Assembly (NCBI RefSeq): GCF_000002075.1
Contig: NW_004797607.1
Location: 212,289 to 276,288, forward strand
DNA from: Aplysia californica
Lineage: Eukaryota; Mollusca; Gastropoda; Aplysiida; Aplysiidae
Reading direction: 5' to 3'
Length of the DNA: 64,000 bases
Positions within the stretch are counted from its first letter, which is position 1. The number at the start of each line of letters is the position of its first letter. Shown piece after piece: positions 14,363 to 29,300 of the stretch. Under the pieces are notes generated by a model. The model was not told where the DNA came from, ran no database searches, and worked only from the letters and a program-made list of their open reading frames with translations. Made by a program: the position numbers and the translations under genes.

Positions 14363-17300
14363 CTGATACTTTCAGAATGTTATTAATGCTGGAAGTGTAC
14401 AAACGTTCTTAGTTAACATACTTTACTTAATGATGGAATGTATGATAACAGAACTTATGATGTATTTTCTGTCACACAGACTGAAGGGTAGTGAGGCTGT
14501 CATAGCAGGCCTTAATGAGGTCAAGCAACTTGTCTCCGACTTTGAGAGCTCTCTGGCTGCCCACGAGAACATGACCTCAAACTTGTCTGAGCTGAAGTCT
14601 GTCAAGACAGAGCTAGTGGTAAGGATAGTTTATCCTTTAGCTGTTTTTGATCGTTTACTATTAGGACATTTTTTTTTTTTTTGGTGATATATAAAGTGGT
14701 TGAATAATTTTTGGCAATAAATTTCACTTTATTTTCTCTCTGTAAATGTCAGCGCATCTTTATGTCCTGTAAATCTAAACAAATTTCCTGCATTGTCTTG
14801 TCCCATCTCATCTTCACCATCATTTTGTCTGATCCATTTTTATTCTTTTCCTATATCTCACGTTTCTATTTTAATAGAACTCATCTTAGCATGTCTTTTG
14901 TATGTCATCTTACCTCATTTCACCTTAACTGAACATGGATGGTTGGTATGTGTTATTGTGTGGTCTACTTATTCTTTCCTATCGGACATCTGTCTTGCTT
15001 ACCTCTCCTCATTTCTTTTGTGGTTTACTCTCTAGTAACATTTCAAATCTTTAGCACTTATCTGACCTTTTTATGTTGCAAGTGCCATTAAACATATCCC
15101 AAACTTAAACTTATCTTTTTTTTTATATGGGCATCTATATGACCTGTTTGTGTTGCAAGTGCTGTATAGTATACTCTTACTAAACTAAAACTTATCTTTG
15201 TTTACCTTACCTCATCTACCCAGGACCTACAAGATTCGCTGCAGCACCAGCAGCCCAAGCTGCAACACCTCAAGGAAGATGTGCAGGCCTTAAGACCCCT
15301 AGTGGAGAAGAGTCGGCCCGGCACCAACAGACACCACGACCTGGACGGTGTGGAGCAGGAGGTCAACGACCTTGCCACCCGCTGGGACCAGATCTGTATC
15401 CACGTTGTGGAAAGGTGAGTGGAGGCTCATGGTGCAACATTAGAGAGACTTTTATGCTTTGGATGTGTTGATGGAGTACACAATACATATATGCAGTCGA
15501 AATTGTCCAAGACGGCTGCCCATTGTCGAAGAGAAAAGTGGCTGTCTTAGACAAGTGGACATTTGGACAGTGTCACTGTGATATTTTTAAAATGTAAGAG
15601 AGAAAATAAAAAGCGATTGGTTGTACGGATGATTGTCCTGGACAGATGGCGATTAGAGCAGATTACAGTTGCAACTGTATTACTTTGTGGTGGTAGAGAC
15701 TCATTATAACCCTCAGTGTCCATTTCCTCTCCAGGCTGCGTAGTGTCAGCTCCAGCCAAGACTTGCTCTCCCTCTACCACAATGGACTGGCCTCAGAGCA
15801 GCAGTGGTCCTCCCAGATGGAAAAGCGCATCTCCTCCCAACCCTCCCTCAACGGGGAGGTCAGCGACGCTAAGCGACAGCTGGAGCCCACCATGGTATTG
15901 TAGCCACATGTGATTGGCACAGATTTTTTAGTCTTTTGATTAGTTACAGTTGAAGTTCTGGTTAATAACCTTTCTTTGGATGACTTCCTCGACTCGTTAT
16001 ACTTCTTTCTGCTTCTTTTTTCCTCCCTTTTCTCCTCCTCCTCTTTCTCATCCTCCTTTACACTTAGTTAAAATGATTGGTTTGTTTGCCTGCCTTCTTC
16101 ATTTGCCATGGTCATGAGTAAGGCTTGGTCTCTACAAAGCGCCTCCCTGTACTCTCAAGGTTTTTTCTGTCCATTATTTCTCTGGCCGGCCTCTCTAGCC
16201 CTTCCCTATTCCATGAAGAATGGTCTTTGCTAAGCAGCTGATCTAGTTATTTATCCATACTATCTCTGCTTTCTTTTCTTCACTGATACCAGAAGATCTT
16301 CATAGGGCCAGTAGCTGGATGGGTTCAGTAAGGACTTAGCTTGTGGTGTAAGAGATGTCCAAAATGTTACAGTAGCATCTCATTTCTAGTGCCTCTGTTT
16401 TGCTATGTTGTCTAGGGCACATTTTAAGGTTATTTAAGTGAAGAAAGCCCTGTATTGTTTTGGTCACCTTACTTACTAACAAGAGAAACTAGTATCTCTA
16501 TATAGAATCGTTGGTGGGAGGTTTGTCATGTTTCAAAGGAATTCTCTTTGAAAGTTGTGTCTTCTAATCTCATCTGTTTTCATCTCTCCTCACTTCTCAT
16601 ATGAGAACAGGTTGGTGGTTGGTCAGTGCTCTGATGTGATTTGCTCCTTCTTTCCTGTAAAACATCTATCATCCTTATGTTACTTCCTTCTTTTCTTTAT
16701 GTGTTACTTTGTAGTAACACCTCATATCTTGGATACTTATATAACCTATGTGTGTTGCATATGCCATAAAACCTTACTAAAATTAATGTGAGAACATTAG
16801 TAATCTTCCCATTTGGGATCTTCTTCAGGCGATCTACAACTCCCTGGGTGACCGCAGATATCAGATTGAGAGTGTCAACCGACACGGAGGCCAGTTTATC
16901 CGTGAAGCCAAGGTAAGTGACCACAAGTCTGCCTTCCTTTCCCTCTGTTTTACCTTTTCTTTTGCCATCGTTCATCACTTCTTCAATATTTGGACTATTT
17001 TGTTACTACATGTGTTCAGATTGGAGAATATTCTATCTCTACATTGATGGGGATAATAGTTTGATTTCTTGGGGGCAGGGGGAGGGGGGGGGAATTGAAA
17101 TGACTGATACATGGGGAAGTGTTCTTTTTCTTTTCTTTCTTTCCCTTCTTTTATTTTGACCATGCAAGCAAACTCCTAGGTAATCATGACAATTGTTCAA
17201 ATAAGTAATAATCATGTTTTTAATTCTTTTTTCCTCTCCTTTTTTTTATGGCACCTTTTGCCTGTGCTATGAAAGAGTGGGCACATTCTCACTCCACTGT

Positions 17301-20300
17301 TCCTCACTTTTTGGCACGAACAATTCTCTTCACTTTTCAGTCAACCAGATTTTTCACAATGATTTTATACCTCTTTAGCATGCAAAACTCTTTTCTTGAT
17401 TCATATGATCTGATGGACTATTCATGTAATCGTGTGCTTTGTTTGTGAGGAACTCACACTTTGACAAACTCTGGATTGTGGGGTAGATGAACTAATACTA
17501 GTTTGACTTGACAAGGGATTGCATGTTTCTTTTTTAAAATTTCTTTTCCATTATTCATTGCTTTATGGTTGTCTACCCTGGACTTATGTCACTTTATGTA
17601 TGTGGATTATGTATACCAGATTGCCAACTACTCTTTTACTCCAAGAGTTTTTACATTGTACAGTGTAAAAATTTAAATCATTTACAAACACTTGTTTCGT
17701 TACAATTGTTTACATTACAGTCCAAATGTTTTGATTTTCCAATGATAGTGAGCCCTACATTGAAAACGTTTATAAATATGTACAACTTAGCTCAAATGTG
17801 ACTTGTATAGGGTATCTCTCCTCTCATAATATTTGCTTGTTCTGTGTGGAGCCAAGCACTGCTGTGATGGCATGTGGTAGGAGTAGGCTGTTGATTTTTC
17901 ACTTGCTTTGTAGATTTATCACGTTCAGCGTGAAGTGCATTGGGTTTTTTTGTGTTTTTTTCATTTCTTTGCCCGCCCCCCAATTTTGGAAACTGCCATT
18001 CCTGTGTGTGACTTACGTGGATGTTTTTTAAATTTTTAATTTCATTTTGTAAATTATTTTTGTCTCAATAGATGGTGTCCTATCCATTTTGCTTCTGTTT
18101 GTTTTTCAGCCTGTTGAATATCTTGAGCGTTTTGCATTTGTTGTTTTTCATTTGAGATTCGTGCAGTTTTCCCTTTGCTCTTTGTTCGCTTTATACATTT
18201 TGTGTGTTTGCTTGTTGTTTACTCTGCGAAGCTGTTTATTATACCAATAAAGGTGTGAAAATGTAATCTACTTTGAAGAATAAGGCATTGGAGTGTTTCT
18301 CAATAAAACGGTGAAATATGTATGGCTCTTTGGCTTAAGTGACAATGATATGTTATATCATCATATGACTCACCCATAGCACACTATTCACTTTGTAACC
18401 ACTAAGAAATAATGATTCTCATTTCTGTCACCATACATTAGACTCTCAACTCCATTTAATAATCCGAGATGGCTATCTTTATGCCATGTCCATAGCATGA
18501 TATGAGATGAAGGGACTATTCGTAAGAGTTTTAAGAAAATTGTCTCATTTCGGGCGCAAACAGATGTTGCTGTCTCTTTATGCTTTGCTCTCGTATTATT
18601 CCTCTCAGCTGTTTTTGTTTCTTATTGTCTTGCTTTATTTTTAACTTTTCTTTCTCAGATCGTTGTGCTTTTGATCTGGGGTTTTTTTCCCTCCCCCTTG
18701 GCGCCACTCACATTTGCACGCCTTTTTTTTTTTCATTCTTGTTTATAAAGGTATTTTTCCATTTTTTAAGCACCGCTTCAGTCCCTTCCAATTTTTCCTT
18801 GTTTTGCCGATGAATGTGCTGACATTGAGACAAAGATAGTCTTGTTTCATGCCAAGTAAGTATCAGAAGTTGCTTTCTTTTTATTAGCATAATATTAATT
18901 GATAATTAGAAAAGAATAGCAAAGTTTTTTTAAATTATAACCCTATATAGAAAGAGCTGAACTTATGCTATAAGACTGAATATCAAGATTTTGATGTACT
19001 AATGCTTTTAATAACAACCAAGTAGCTTTAATATGCTGAAAACAAATATAAAATACTTGTTGTATGCTCTATTAGTAAAACTTCACCCTGAGATTGATTT
19101 AAGAAAGAAAAGAATAGAAAATAAATAGGTTTCTATTATGTGTTGAGTTTACTTACTGTTGTTTCCAACCCTGCATTCTGAGTGTGTAAATCGGAGTGAG
19201 ATTGAGGAACAATCTGTATTCTCCTTCCTATAATGTGCGACCTTGACCCTGACATGCTGGAGCTTCTGAGGCTTGTGTTTCTCTGAATGCCTACTTGTGT
19301 CTCTTGATGATGCTGGTTGTCCTTGTCGTCTCCTCCATTCCCCTTGTTGCTTTGTCCAAACTTTGCTGGCGTGCATGGGTGATTTCCCTCCCCTTTGCTG
19401 TTTTTTTTCCCCTGCGGCATTTTGTTCCCTTTTCCCCCAGCGTTGTTTTTTTCCTACAGCATTTTGTCTAGTTTTTTTACCCCTCACTGCTGCATTTACA
19501 ATATATATAAACTCAACATTTTTCCTGAGAATGAACGCATGATGCATGGTAGATGATTTTTCTAATGCGTTTAGTGAATCTATTGACTCAACCGTATTGA
19601 GTTTTGTACTTGTTCACCTTTATGTTCCTTGGATCCCTGTCTTTATTTTTATATTCCTCTTCTTTGAACTGGTAGAACAACAAATAACACAAAATTCAAG
19701 ATGAGCTTAAAAGGATTTAGTTATTGTATTTTGATGGGTAGCATTTTCCAACTTATTGGGTTTTGCTAATTAGAATATATTATTTTTGGTGGGGTTCATT
19801 GTTGGTAAAGATCTGTGGAGCTCTTTAGCTTGAAAAAGAAATTGATGTAGATGTAATTTGATAGTCACAGAAGACCTGCCTCCTGACAAATTGGTCATAT
19901 TCGTCTGCATGTGTTCTTCCTTGACAAGTGATGAAGAGTGCTAGCTTCGACACTCATAAGTGAAAGTCAGCTTGAAAATTTTGAGTGTCCTCTAATTTGT
20001 ACATAATCATAATTCTCCCTTGAATATTTGATCCTAAGCCAATTAGTATTGATATGTCCTTCATTCTGTTTTTTTCTTTTTCTTTTCCTCATGAATCTTT
20101 CATTTTTGAAGTGTCACTCAAAAATGTCTCTGTGAAGTTCTTAAGGCTTAACTCTTATTGCGGCAATATCGATTTTTTGTAGGGAATTCCTATTAAATTA
20201 GATCCAACTGCACTTTTTACCATTATCCTTCTGTATAATATGATATAACTCCTCTATAACATTTGTGTTATAGTTTAATATCTCACAGTGTGCCGAATTT

Positions 20301-23300
20301 TCTTAGAAATTGTTTCCGTTTTCGTACTCACATAACAGCCTTTTGTCTTTCTTAAACAGATTTCTCAATTTAATTTTAAAGCATCTACAAAAATAAGAAT
20401 AATATAAGGGAAGTTGTGTTCAGTTTTTCAGGTGGATGGTACAATTTCTCTTTTTGAAACTTGCAGGAGACACAGAAAACGTGATTTTTCCTAATGTTTT
20501 CAAATGCCTTTCTTTTGAGGTTGTTTTTTTTTTCAGTACACTTTGAGACAAAGGGAAACTTTTTCTCTCTTTTAGATAGGTTTCTTGGTCCAGGGAAAAA
20601 GTTTTTGCACAATTTTTTGTTTAGTCTTAACAATCATGTCGTGTGGGCGATGTCCTTTTCTCTTTCCAATTTTCATTTTCATTTTACTATCATTGTGGTA
20701 GCCGGTAATTGCAACCATTAGCTCCTTTTGCTTTTCAGTTTGTTGTGACGTTTCAGTTAGCTCTTGGTTCGTGCTTTTAGACCGTAGCACACATTTTATT
20801 TTTGTGCTTTCAATACCTGTGGGTTTTTGTATAGACTGATCCAACTGCCTTTACTTAAATCCCTTAAATATTGCTTTTCTGTCTGATATTGCTTCTTCAA
20901 GTTGTTTTTTTCTTCCATTCTTGTTTGGTTTGTTGGTTGTTGTTGTTTTTTTGGTTCAGTAGTCTTAGTGCTTTGTGTTAATTGCTTTTATTCAAATTTA
21001 CGTGCTCTAACTTTGTTTACTTATATTGTGAGAGGAGACATTTGAGATTATCTATGGAAAAGGAAACAAAAGAAAAACAAACATGCTCCCTTGTAACACA
21101 AAAAGCCCAAATTCTGCACCTACATTGAAATTTTATTGCAGGGATTTTGCATCACCTTGTAATGCACACAAGTAAAATGCAACCCTAAAAAATGACTGTG
21201 TGTACTTGAGATGAAGCTACTCCTGCCTGACATTATGCTGTGATGTCCCTGCTAAACCCTCATCCCCTATAACAATTTGATATACTCACACTGACTGTAT
21301 TCTGTTTATAAAATTCCTCCATCACGGTCATCAATCCCTTAATGCAGTTTAGTGAGGCATCTTTGTGTATATGCACAGCAGCTCGAATGACAGGAGAGTG
21401 AGAAGTTCTAGCTAGTTGAAGCTACAACACTGTACAATTAATTGATCCTGCCTCTTTAAGTGTTTCTTTGCCATAATATGCTTCTGGTAGATTCTATACA
21501 TCATATGAGAACTCTCTGTGTTTCTGTTCCTTTGCATTCAAGTGAGGTCCTTTCAGGGTTGTTTTTTTGTGTCAAAGACAATCCTCTCAACCACTCTCCA
21601 ATCAATTTCTCCATTTTTCTTAAGGGATTCTTATTTTCATTGTTTGGACTCCTTTCATGGAATGGAAAACTCACAGATGTTGATTAACAAAAAATGTTCA
21701 TTGATAAATAATGAGAGAGTTGTCGTTTTCCCAGAAACCTTTAGAATTTAAGGAATAAAATTTTCCAGACTTGTCTTTTGAGGTATTGATTTGACATCAA
21801 AATATCTGTTTACCTCCACTCCCAAGTTCCTGAAGACCCAAGTTCTCGGTTGCACAGCACCACTTATTTCTATTCACCTGTTCACCTACATCTTTTAGTC
21901 CTTTTTGTGTCCAGCAGGTTCTGACTGCAAGGCCCCATGTCTCTACTCTGACTCTTCTCTGGTACAGTTGTTGGGTTTTTTTCTTTCTCTTCGGTCTCAT
22001 CAAGTCAGTTGTGGTTTGTCTAAATCTACGCACTTTTACTGTGTAAAAGTAGTAGCTGCAGGCAATACAGTGTTTCCCCCTAAATTAGGGAGATGTCGTA
22101 ATGTGTATCAATGCTTTTACTTTCTATTTTGTTAAACACTTTTTACTTTGGCTTATTATCCACTTTCACTCACTTGGGATGTTTGTGGTGTGCTCTGATT
22201 GCACAGATTTCAGATAAACGTCTCCGCCAGTTTAAAGAGAGCGTCGGGCTGGACACAGCGGCTGAGGGAAAGCGGTTCAAGCGCCATGATGGCTCTGACT
22301 CTGTCCGAGATGAGCTTGATCAACTGAACAAAGTCTACATGGAGATGGTGGATTGGGCTGGCACTCGGCTCCGGCAGATAACCGCAATACTCGAGGCTAG
22401 CGGTCAGCTACAGGTATCAGAAAAAACACCAAAAATTGGAGACTTAATTGATCCCCTGGAGAATTTTGATTTCGCCATGACACGACATATATGAATATTT
22501 ATGTGTGTGTCACGGTGCAAGTATAGTGCAGACCACATGTAAGCGCATGTAAGGTAGCTCAGTTGAGAACTAGACTTTAAAAGAAGTGTTTCTGAACTTT
22601 TTTTGTTGAGAGAGTTCACATTTTTTTACCATCATATCCACCCTGTTGAAGGTGTTACATGATTCCAAGCCATTTTTTAAAAAATAACTAATATTACACT
22701 AACTGTAAAATTCAAAATAAACGAGCCAGGCTTGTGTATTTCTTGTGTATGTATATCTTTAGCCGGCAATGAGAACAAATTTTGAAGAAGTAATGCTTGT
22801 TTCTGTTAGCAGAAACAGAGAAACAATAGGTATTTTTATGTAGTGTGCCTTTCTTCTTCTACCTAGTATAAAATGAAGATTTTTTTTTACATTTTGGGGA
22901 TGGTTGAGGGCACCACTAGTATGTCCTAATTCTTTACTTTCCTTCTGTTGTTTCTGTCTGTCAGTCTTACTTTTACTCAAACAATGACATGTTGCCTATT
23001 GTGTATTTGTGGGTACTCTGTTTTGCGCTGTTCACAGACTGTGGTGTAGTGTTTAGGCTTCTCAGGAGAATTTGAGTTCACTTTATGTGTTACATACACA
23101 TCTCTGTCTTTCTGATGGGAAATTGCACTCATTTCAGTCCAGGTTGACCCTGACAGGAAAGGTCAAAGGAATTCCTAGGTGATAAAACTTGTGTGGGTTT
23201 TTTTTGGTCGGGGGGGGACATTTACAAAAAACATCTTGTTCAAAGCTATGGTGTGGGAGACCTAAAACGAAAGCTTTTTTCTAAACAGTAATTGTTTGGA

Positions 23301-26300
23301 GATGTCCAAAAGATCTTTTCTCTTTCTACTGCAGATCAGTGGTAATTTGAAGGTCCCTCATGTTATGTAGCCAGCATAATGTTGAAAAGAGCTTAAAATG
23401 TTGATAAACATGCTGACTAATTCCTGTGTCAGATTAGAAAAGCGGCTTGTGGTGAGTTGGCTTTTCAATGTGATATTTTGTTTCACTTCCTTTCCAATGT
23501 AACTGTTGTTCTTAAAAATTATTGAAAATGCCTCAGGTATAGAACTCGTCAAACTTGAGATGCAGAATAAATACCAAAAGATTGTAGTTTGACCTCCCTT
23601 GAATCAAATACATTTGTGAAATCGGGAAAGGTATTGGTTTAGCACCCCTTTCAACGCAATAAGGATATTTAAGTGGCAGTCAAATATATTTAGCTACTTT
23701 AGATATTTTTTTAGTTCAAGAGAAAAGTACGAAAAAAAGAATTGATATCATTATTTGAAACTGCTTTACAAAAAGTTATAATTGCTTTCTTTCTTTTTCT
23801 TTTTTAAGTTCCAGATTGTAATCGATGAAGAGATTCCCCTGTTGCGGACATTCCGAGCTGAGATAGCCAAAAGGTCCTCCATGCTGGTCGATGAAGACAT
23901 GCAAGAGTACTTTACCCAGCAGTTTGAGGACTCAAACCCTCCTCAGAACTCGGGGATGACCCAGTCTTACACCAGCTCACTGGTCATCAAGCCTGAGTCC
24001 ACCATGACAGCTGAGTTGGGAGAGGTAAAGAAAGTGATAAAAGTTGTTCCCAAAAGTAAAACAGAAGAGCTTAAAGTGCAGACACAACAATCCAACAGGA
24101 CGAGCTTGACAGAGCTGTCGATGAATCTGAAAGCAATGGAAGGGTCAACATCGTCTGTGCTCCCCACTCCAACCGTGACAACCTCATCTATGGTGAGCGG
24201 TGCCAGGCAGCAGCAAAAGAAGCCACAGCAGCAGACAATTGTCACTGTAAATAAAGAAGAAGTGGCCCCCAGAGGCCAGATCCTGCATGTGACAGCTATT
24301 CTCAACCCTCAGACATCACAGAGGGTCACGCTCATGGAGGCTCTGCAGACTGGACTCATAGACCCCAAAACAAAAACTTTTGTGGATCCAAACTCTCGCC
24401 AACGATTGTCTCTCGTTCAGGCGGCAAAGAAAGGCTACTTAGATGAAGTGGTCCTCAAACAGATGACATCTCCATGTGGATTGGTTGATCCTCGTTCCGG
24501 GGAGGAACTGTCGCTTCTGGATGCCATACACAAGAAGTTGTACCTCCCACTCTCAAACACCATTACAGACAGCAGCACAGGAGAACAAGTTTCAATCACA
24601 GAAGCTGTAGCTCGCGGTGTCATCTCTGAGTCATGCTCTCGCCTTCTGGTGGGAGAGAAAGTTGATTTGACATCCATCATGCATACTCAAGCCATTTTTG
24701 CCCATTCAGAGCCCCTGAAAATGGATGCTGGGCTTAGTCTTGGCAAAGTGATTGAGAAAGGCCTGTACAGTGAAATCACGGGGAAAGTCAATGACCCACT
24801 CTCTGGTACAGACCTAAGCATCATGGAGGCAGTGGAGAAGGGCTACCTCAACCCCAACTTTCAGGAAATTGAAGACCCGACCTCCGGAGACTTTATCAGC
24901 CTCACAGATGCTGTGTCTGCGGGTGTGATAGATCCATTCAAAGGAACTTTTAACCATGCTGCAACTAATCAGAAACTTTCATTGTCAACTGCCATGAAGC
25001 AGGGGATGGTCAAAACAGCACTGTCCCTGGCTGATCTGGTCACAGATGGCAGTCTGACTGAAGATGGCAATATGTTTGACAGGTCCACAGGCCGTGTCAT
25101 GCCACTAGCAGAAGCCATTGCTACTGGGGTCATTAGCAAAGACAAAAAATGCATCCTGGATCCCAGAACGGAAGACGTCATGTCAATATCGGATGCTATA
25201 AGAAAAGGTATAATGACACCCACTGGAGTTTTCATCAATCCAGAAGACAACAAGACATACTCTCTTCTTGACGCTGTGAAGCTTGGAGTGATCAAATTGG
25301 TGCATGAGGATGTGGAGTTTTCCAGAACTGGTGTTAAGGACCCAAGGACAAATGAAGTAGTGACACTCTCTGAAGCTTTTAAAAGAGGTATTGTCACCGC
25401 CCAGGGTACCTATGTGGATGGCAGAACCGGAAGACAGATGAGCCTTCAACAAGCTGCCAACTCTGGGCTCATGGACAGAAACCTGGTAAAGGATCTCAAC
25501 AAGCCAACCAGTCTGAAAGATGCTCAGGGCAAAAATGTGTCTCTAGCAGAAGCCCTGTTCAAGGGAATTTTGGATCCTGAAAGTGGGATGGTTGAAAATG
25601 CCAGAACCAGAGAGAAATTAACTATGCAGGAAGCTATGTCAGCTGGGGTCATCACTTCCCATGACGCCACCAACATTCTTAGCCTAGTGAGCCCCATGAT
25701 GACATCTTCCACTGTTCTCACGCAGGTCGAGTCTTCGTCTGGATCATCTGAGGCTATCTCAATATCACAAGCCATGTCTCAAGGCTACCTGAATGAAGAG
25801 ACTGGCTATTTCAGAGATCCCAAGACTGGCCGTCTGATGCTTGTGGAAGAAGCAGTGAAGCAAGGTCTTCTCCGCCTCTCGTCAGAGTGGCCTGAAGGAC
25901 CATCTTTGTCTACAAGCTTTGACGAAATTGATTCAAGGTCTCTGACCATCAGCATGTCTCAGAATTTCATGACTGACAGCTCCGGCAAGAAGACGAAGAC
26001 CATCCCCATCGAGCCGGGCTCTAAGAAACACGAGTCCAGCCAAATTACAAAGAGCGGGTCTCAGTACTCCTTCACCACGACCACTGTGGCGAAACCACTC
26101 CTCATGAAGTCAGTAATTTCTGAGACCAAAGAGATCAATTTGAAGTCTGTGACAGACCCAAGAACAGGTCGTGACCTTGATGTGGAAGATGCCATTAAGC
26201 GCAAATTGCTTGATCTAGAGCGTGGGCAGTATACCAACCCACTGACAGGAGAACAGATGAGCCTCAATGTTGCCATTGAGAGAGGTTTCATCAAGGCAGA

Positions 26301-29300
26301 AGAGATGGCTAGTCATGAGGACTCCAGTGCAGAGGCTGTGAAAGAGACAAAAGCTTTCTGCATTGTGGGGGTCATTCATCCCAAGACGAAGGAACGCCTC
26401 ACTGTAGGCAAAGCTATGAAAGAAGGGATCCTAGATCAAGAAAAAGGAATCTACCATGGCATTGATGCCTTTGGCAGACCAAACCCTATGAAGATCAGCG
26501 AAGCCATCAAGAAAGGCTTTGTCATTGTCGAGGACATCAATAGCCCTGGTGAGGATGGGGACTCCATGCTCAGGGAGACAAAGTCTTTCATCCTGAAAAC
26601 TATTCTCCACCCTGTCACCAAGAAGCACATGAACATTGCAGATGCTATCTCTGCTGGTGTCCTTGATGAATCAGAGGGAACATACATCAACGTCAGAACA
26701 GGAGAAAGGATTCCAATTCATGAAGCTATTGAGAAGGGCCTTATTCTTGCACAGCTCACGTCCGTCAACACTGATGTTGATGAGGATAAGAATAAACTCA
26801 CGACGACCAAGCTTACATCTCTGTCTGTGACTGCAGTTGTAGACCCTAAGACAGGACAACTGATCTCGGTGTCAAAGGCTGTAGAGGAAGGCATTCTGGA
26901 TCAGAGTCGTGGAATCTACATGAACCCTCTGACCGGGGAGTCGATGACTCTGAGTGATGCCATTGACAAGAGACTGGTTCTTGCTGAGTCACCAGAGGCT
27001 CAGTCAGATGATCCCCTTGAGAAGGCAGAGATATCCAGTATTCACATCACAGATGAGCAGGAGTCCTTTGAGGCTACCCTTATGGAAGACATTCACTCTG
27101 AAACAGTGACAATGAGCATCAACAGTGTCATTGATCCCAACACGAAGGAAATGCTGACCTATGATAAAGCTTTGGACAAGGGTATTTTGGACCTGAAGAA
27201 AGGTCTGTATAAGAATCCTGCTACCCGAGAGACAATGACGATTGGCGCGGCTATGGAGAAAGGCCTCATCAATGGTGAGGTCACATCGAAGACGAGGGAG
27301 GATGACATCATGAGAAGTTCGGTCTCTGCTGCCACTCCTGCTGTGCCTGTGAAAGACATCACTTCTGTCATGGACCCCAGAACTCGAAAGGAAATCTCCC
27401 TTGACAAAGCCATCAAAGACGGTATTATAAATCTGGAAAAGGGAACATTTTACAACCCTAAAACAAAAATCGAGATTGAATTGAGTAAGGCCAAAGAGTT
27501 TGGCTACTTGCTCGAGTCCAAACATTCTAGTGCTATGCAACTTGAGCAGTCCATGGAGGAGGAAAATCTGGCAGAAGCAAAATTGTCTACCCCACGTTTA
27601 CCTAAGGAAAACCAGAAGCCATGGTCAAAGGTGGACATGGAGCTGGAGAAGACCATAGCTCATGATGACTCGATGGAAGATGGAACGCTTGCCACAGAAG
27701 TACTGCACTACTCCACAGAAGTAGAGGGAGAAACAGCTGACGCAACAAAGATCCAACAACAAAGTCCAACAAGATCTACCCTGAAGAGCAGCCCCATGAC
27801 TGTGACCACTCCTACAAGCAAGACAGAACAGCCTGCCAGTGACACTTCAACTTCAGGTTTGCTCGAAAAGACAGAGATGGGCCTGTCTTTTAGAGATGCT
27901 CAGAAAATGGGACTTGTCAATGAAGACACTGGAAAAATCAGAGACCCCAAGTCTGGAGAGTACTTTACCCTGCAAGAAGCCATGCACAGAGGTATAATTG
28001 ACATCAACCTGACTGCTCTAGAGGACCCCAGCTCAGGGAAAACTCTCTCCCTCAGAGAATGCATCGTCAAGGATGTTATCAACTCAGCAACCTGCAAGAT
28101 TGATGATGGCATGGCAAGTGCACTGGGCTTTGGAGAAAACTCTCTTCCTCAACAGTCAACCAACGTGGTGTCAATGAACCTGATTGATGCTGTCTCAGCT
28201 GGTTTGTTCAACTCCATTACAGGAAAATTTTTAGAACCAAAGACTGGTCAAAAATACTCACTTCAGGCTGCTCTTAACCAGGGCATCATTGAAGGCAATA
28301 TGGTCACAGTGACAGACACGACCACTGGAGAGAGAGTACCCTTGTGCCAGGCCATCAGGAAGGGGCTCATCAATGGAACTACAGCCGATGTCTACGACTC
28401 AGCCAGCAGGACGACCATTCCACTGCTCCAAGCAATAGAGAAAGGGCTGGTACAGAACAAATATGATGTTGCTTCTGGCTCCATTATTGACAGCAAAAGT
28501 GGAGAACAAATTCCTTTGGTGAGAGCAATCGCCGAGGGTGATATCAAATCTGAAGCCATTGCTGTACAAGACACCACAACAGGTCAAGTGCACTCTATGG
28601 ACGTAGCACGCATGCGAGGCCTGGTCGATAGGTCTGGACAAGTAGTTGACAAACAGACTGGACAGAAGATGTCACCTCAAGAGGCTTTGAAGTTTGGCCT
28701 CATGGCCATAGCTGGAGCACCCATTGTTGCTGGAAAGATGATTGTGGATGCCGTGAAGGATCGGAGCCCCACCAAGACAACTTCATCATTCTCCAAGCAG
28801 ATGGAAGCTTCGTCTACACCAAGACCTCCCGCTCCAGCTCCAAAACCAAAGGTGACCCAGTTTTCTGAGAGCAGCAGGATCATCACCGAGAAGAGATCTA
28901 GCCAGATGTCTCAGCACAGAAGCGAGGACCCTCCATCTTCTCCTGTCATTGGAAAGGTGGGACAGCCTGTCACCATCACAGTTGACCCCGCTTCACCTAT
29001 TATGTCCTCAGGAGCTAGAGTTGGTGAGCCAGTCACTATCACTTTTGACCAGTCTGGTCAGAGGTTTATGCAAGACAGACCAGACCCATCAAACACCAAA
29101 TATATGTCTTCTGTTACTTCTACTGTAATGAATGGAAGCTTTTCAGATAGTGCCTCAGTCTCCCCTGGTGGCCAGCGGACTATAGAGTTAGAACCTGCCA
29201 CCCCATACTCAGTGGTTAGCCCAGCTCCTAGGTCTGCAGTCTCCACAACTGTGATGGAAGAAAGCAGACGAGAATACAGCAGCACAATTTCCTCATCTCA

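Noticed and set aside
13802-14386. 194-residue Leu/Ser open frame
   Set aside because: It is a translated CT microsatellite and passes through the N gap.
412-16786. Family A repeats as true introners that created the introns
   Set aside because: The copies do not start at donors and often occupy only part of longer introns, so they may supply acceptor-side signals but do not define whole introns.
19149-19547. 132-residue minus-strand open frame in the large intron
   Set aside because: It is Lys/Gln/Gly-rich low complexity from a T/C-rich intron, with no family match.
23041-23190. Possible tRNA gene
   Set aside because: Only A- and B-box-like parts are present, with no clover-leaf acceptor stem. 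Similar copies elsewhere mark it as a SINE head.
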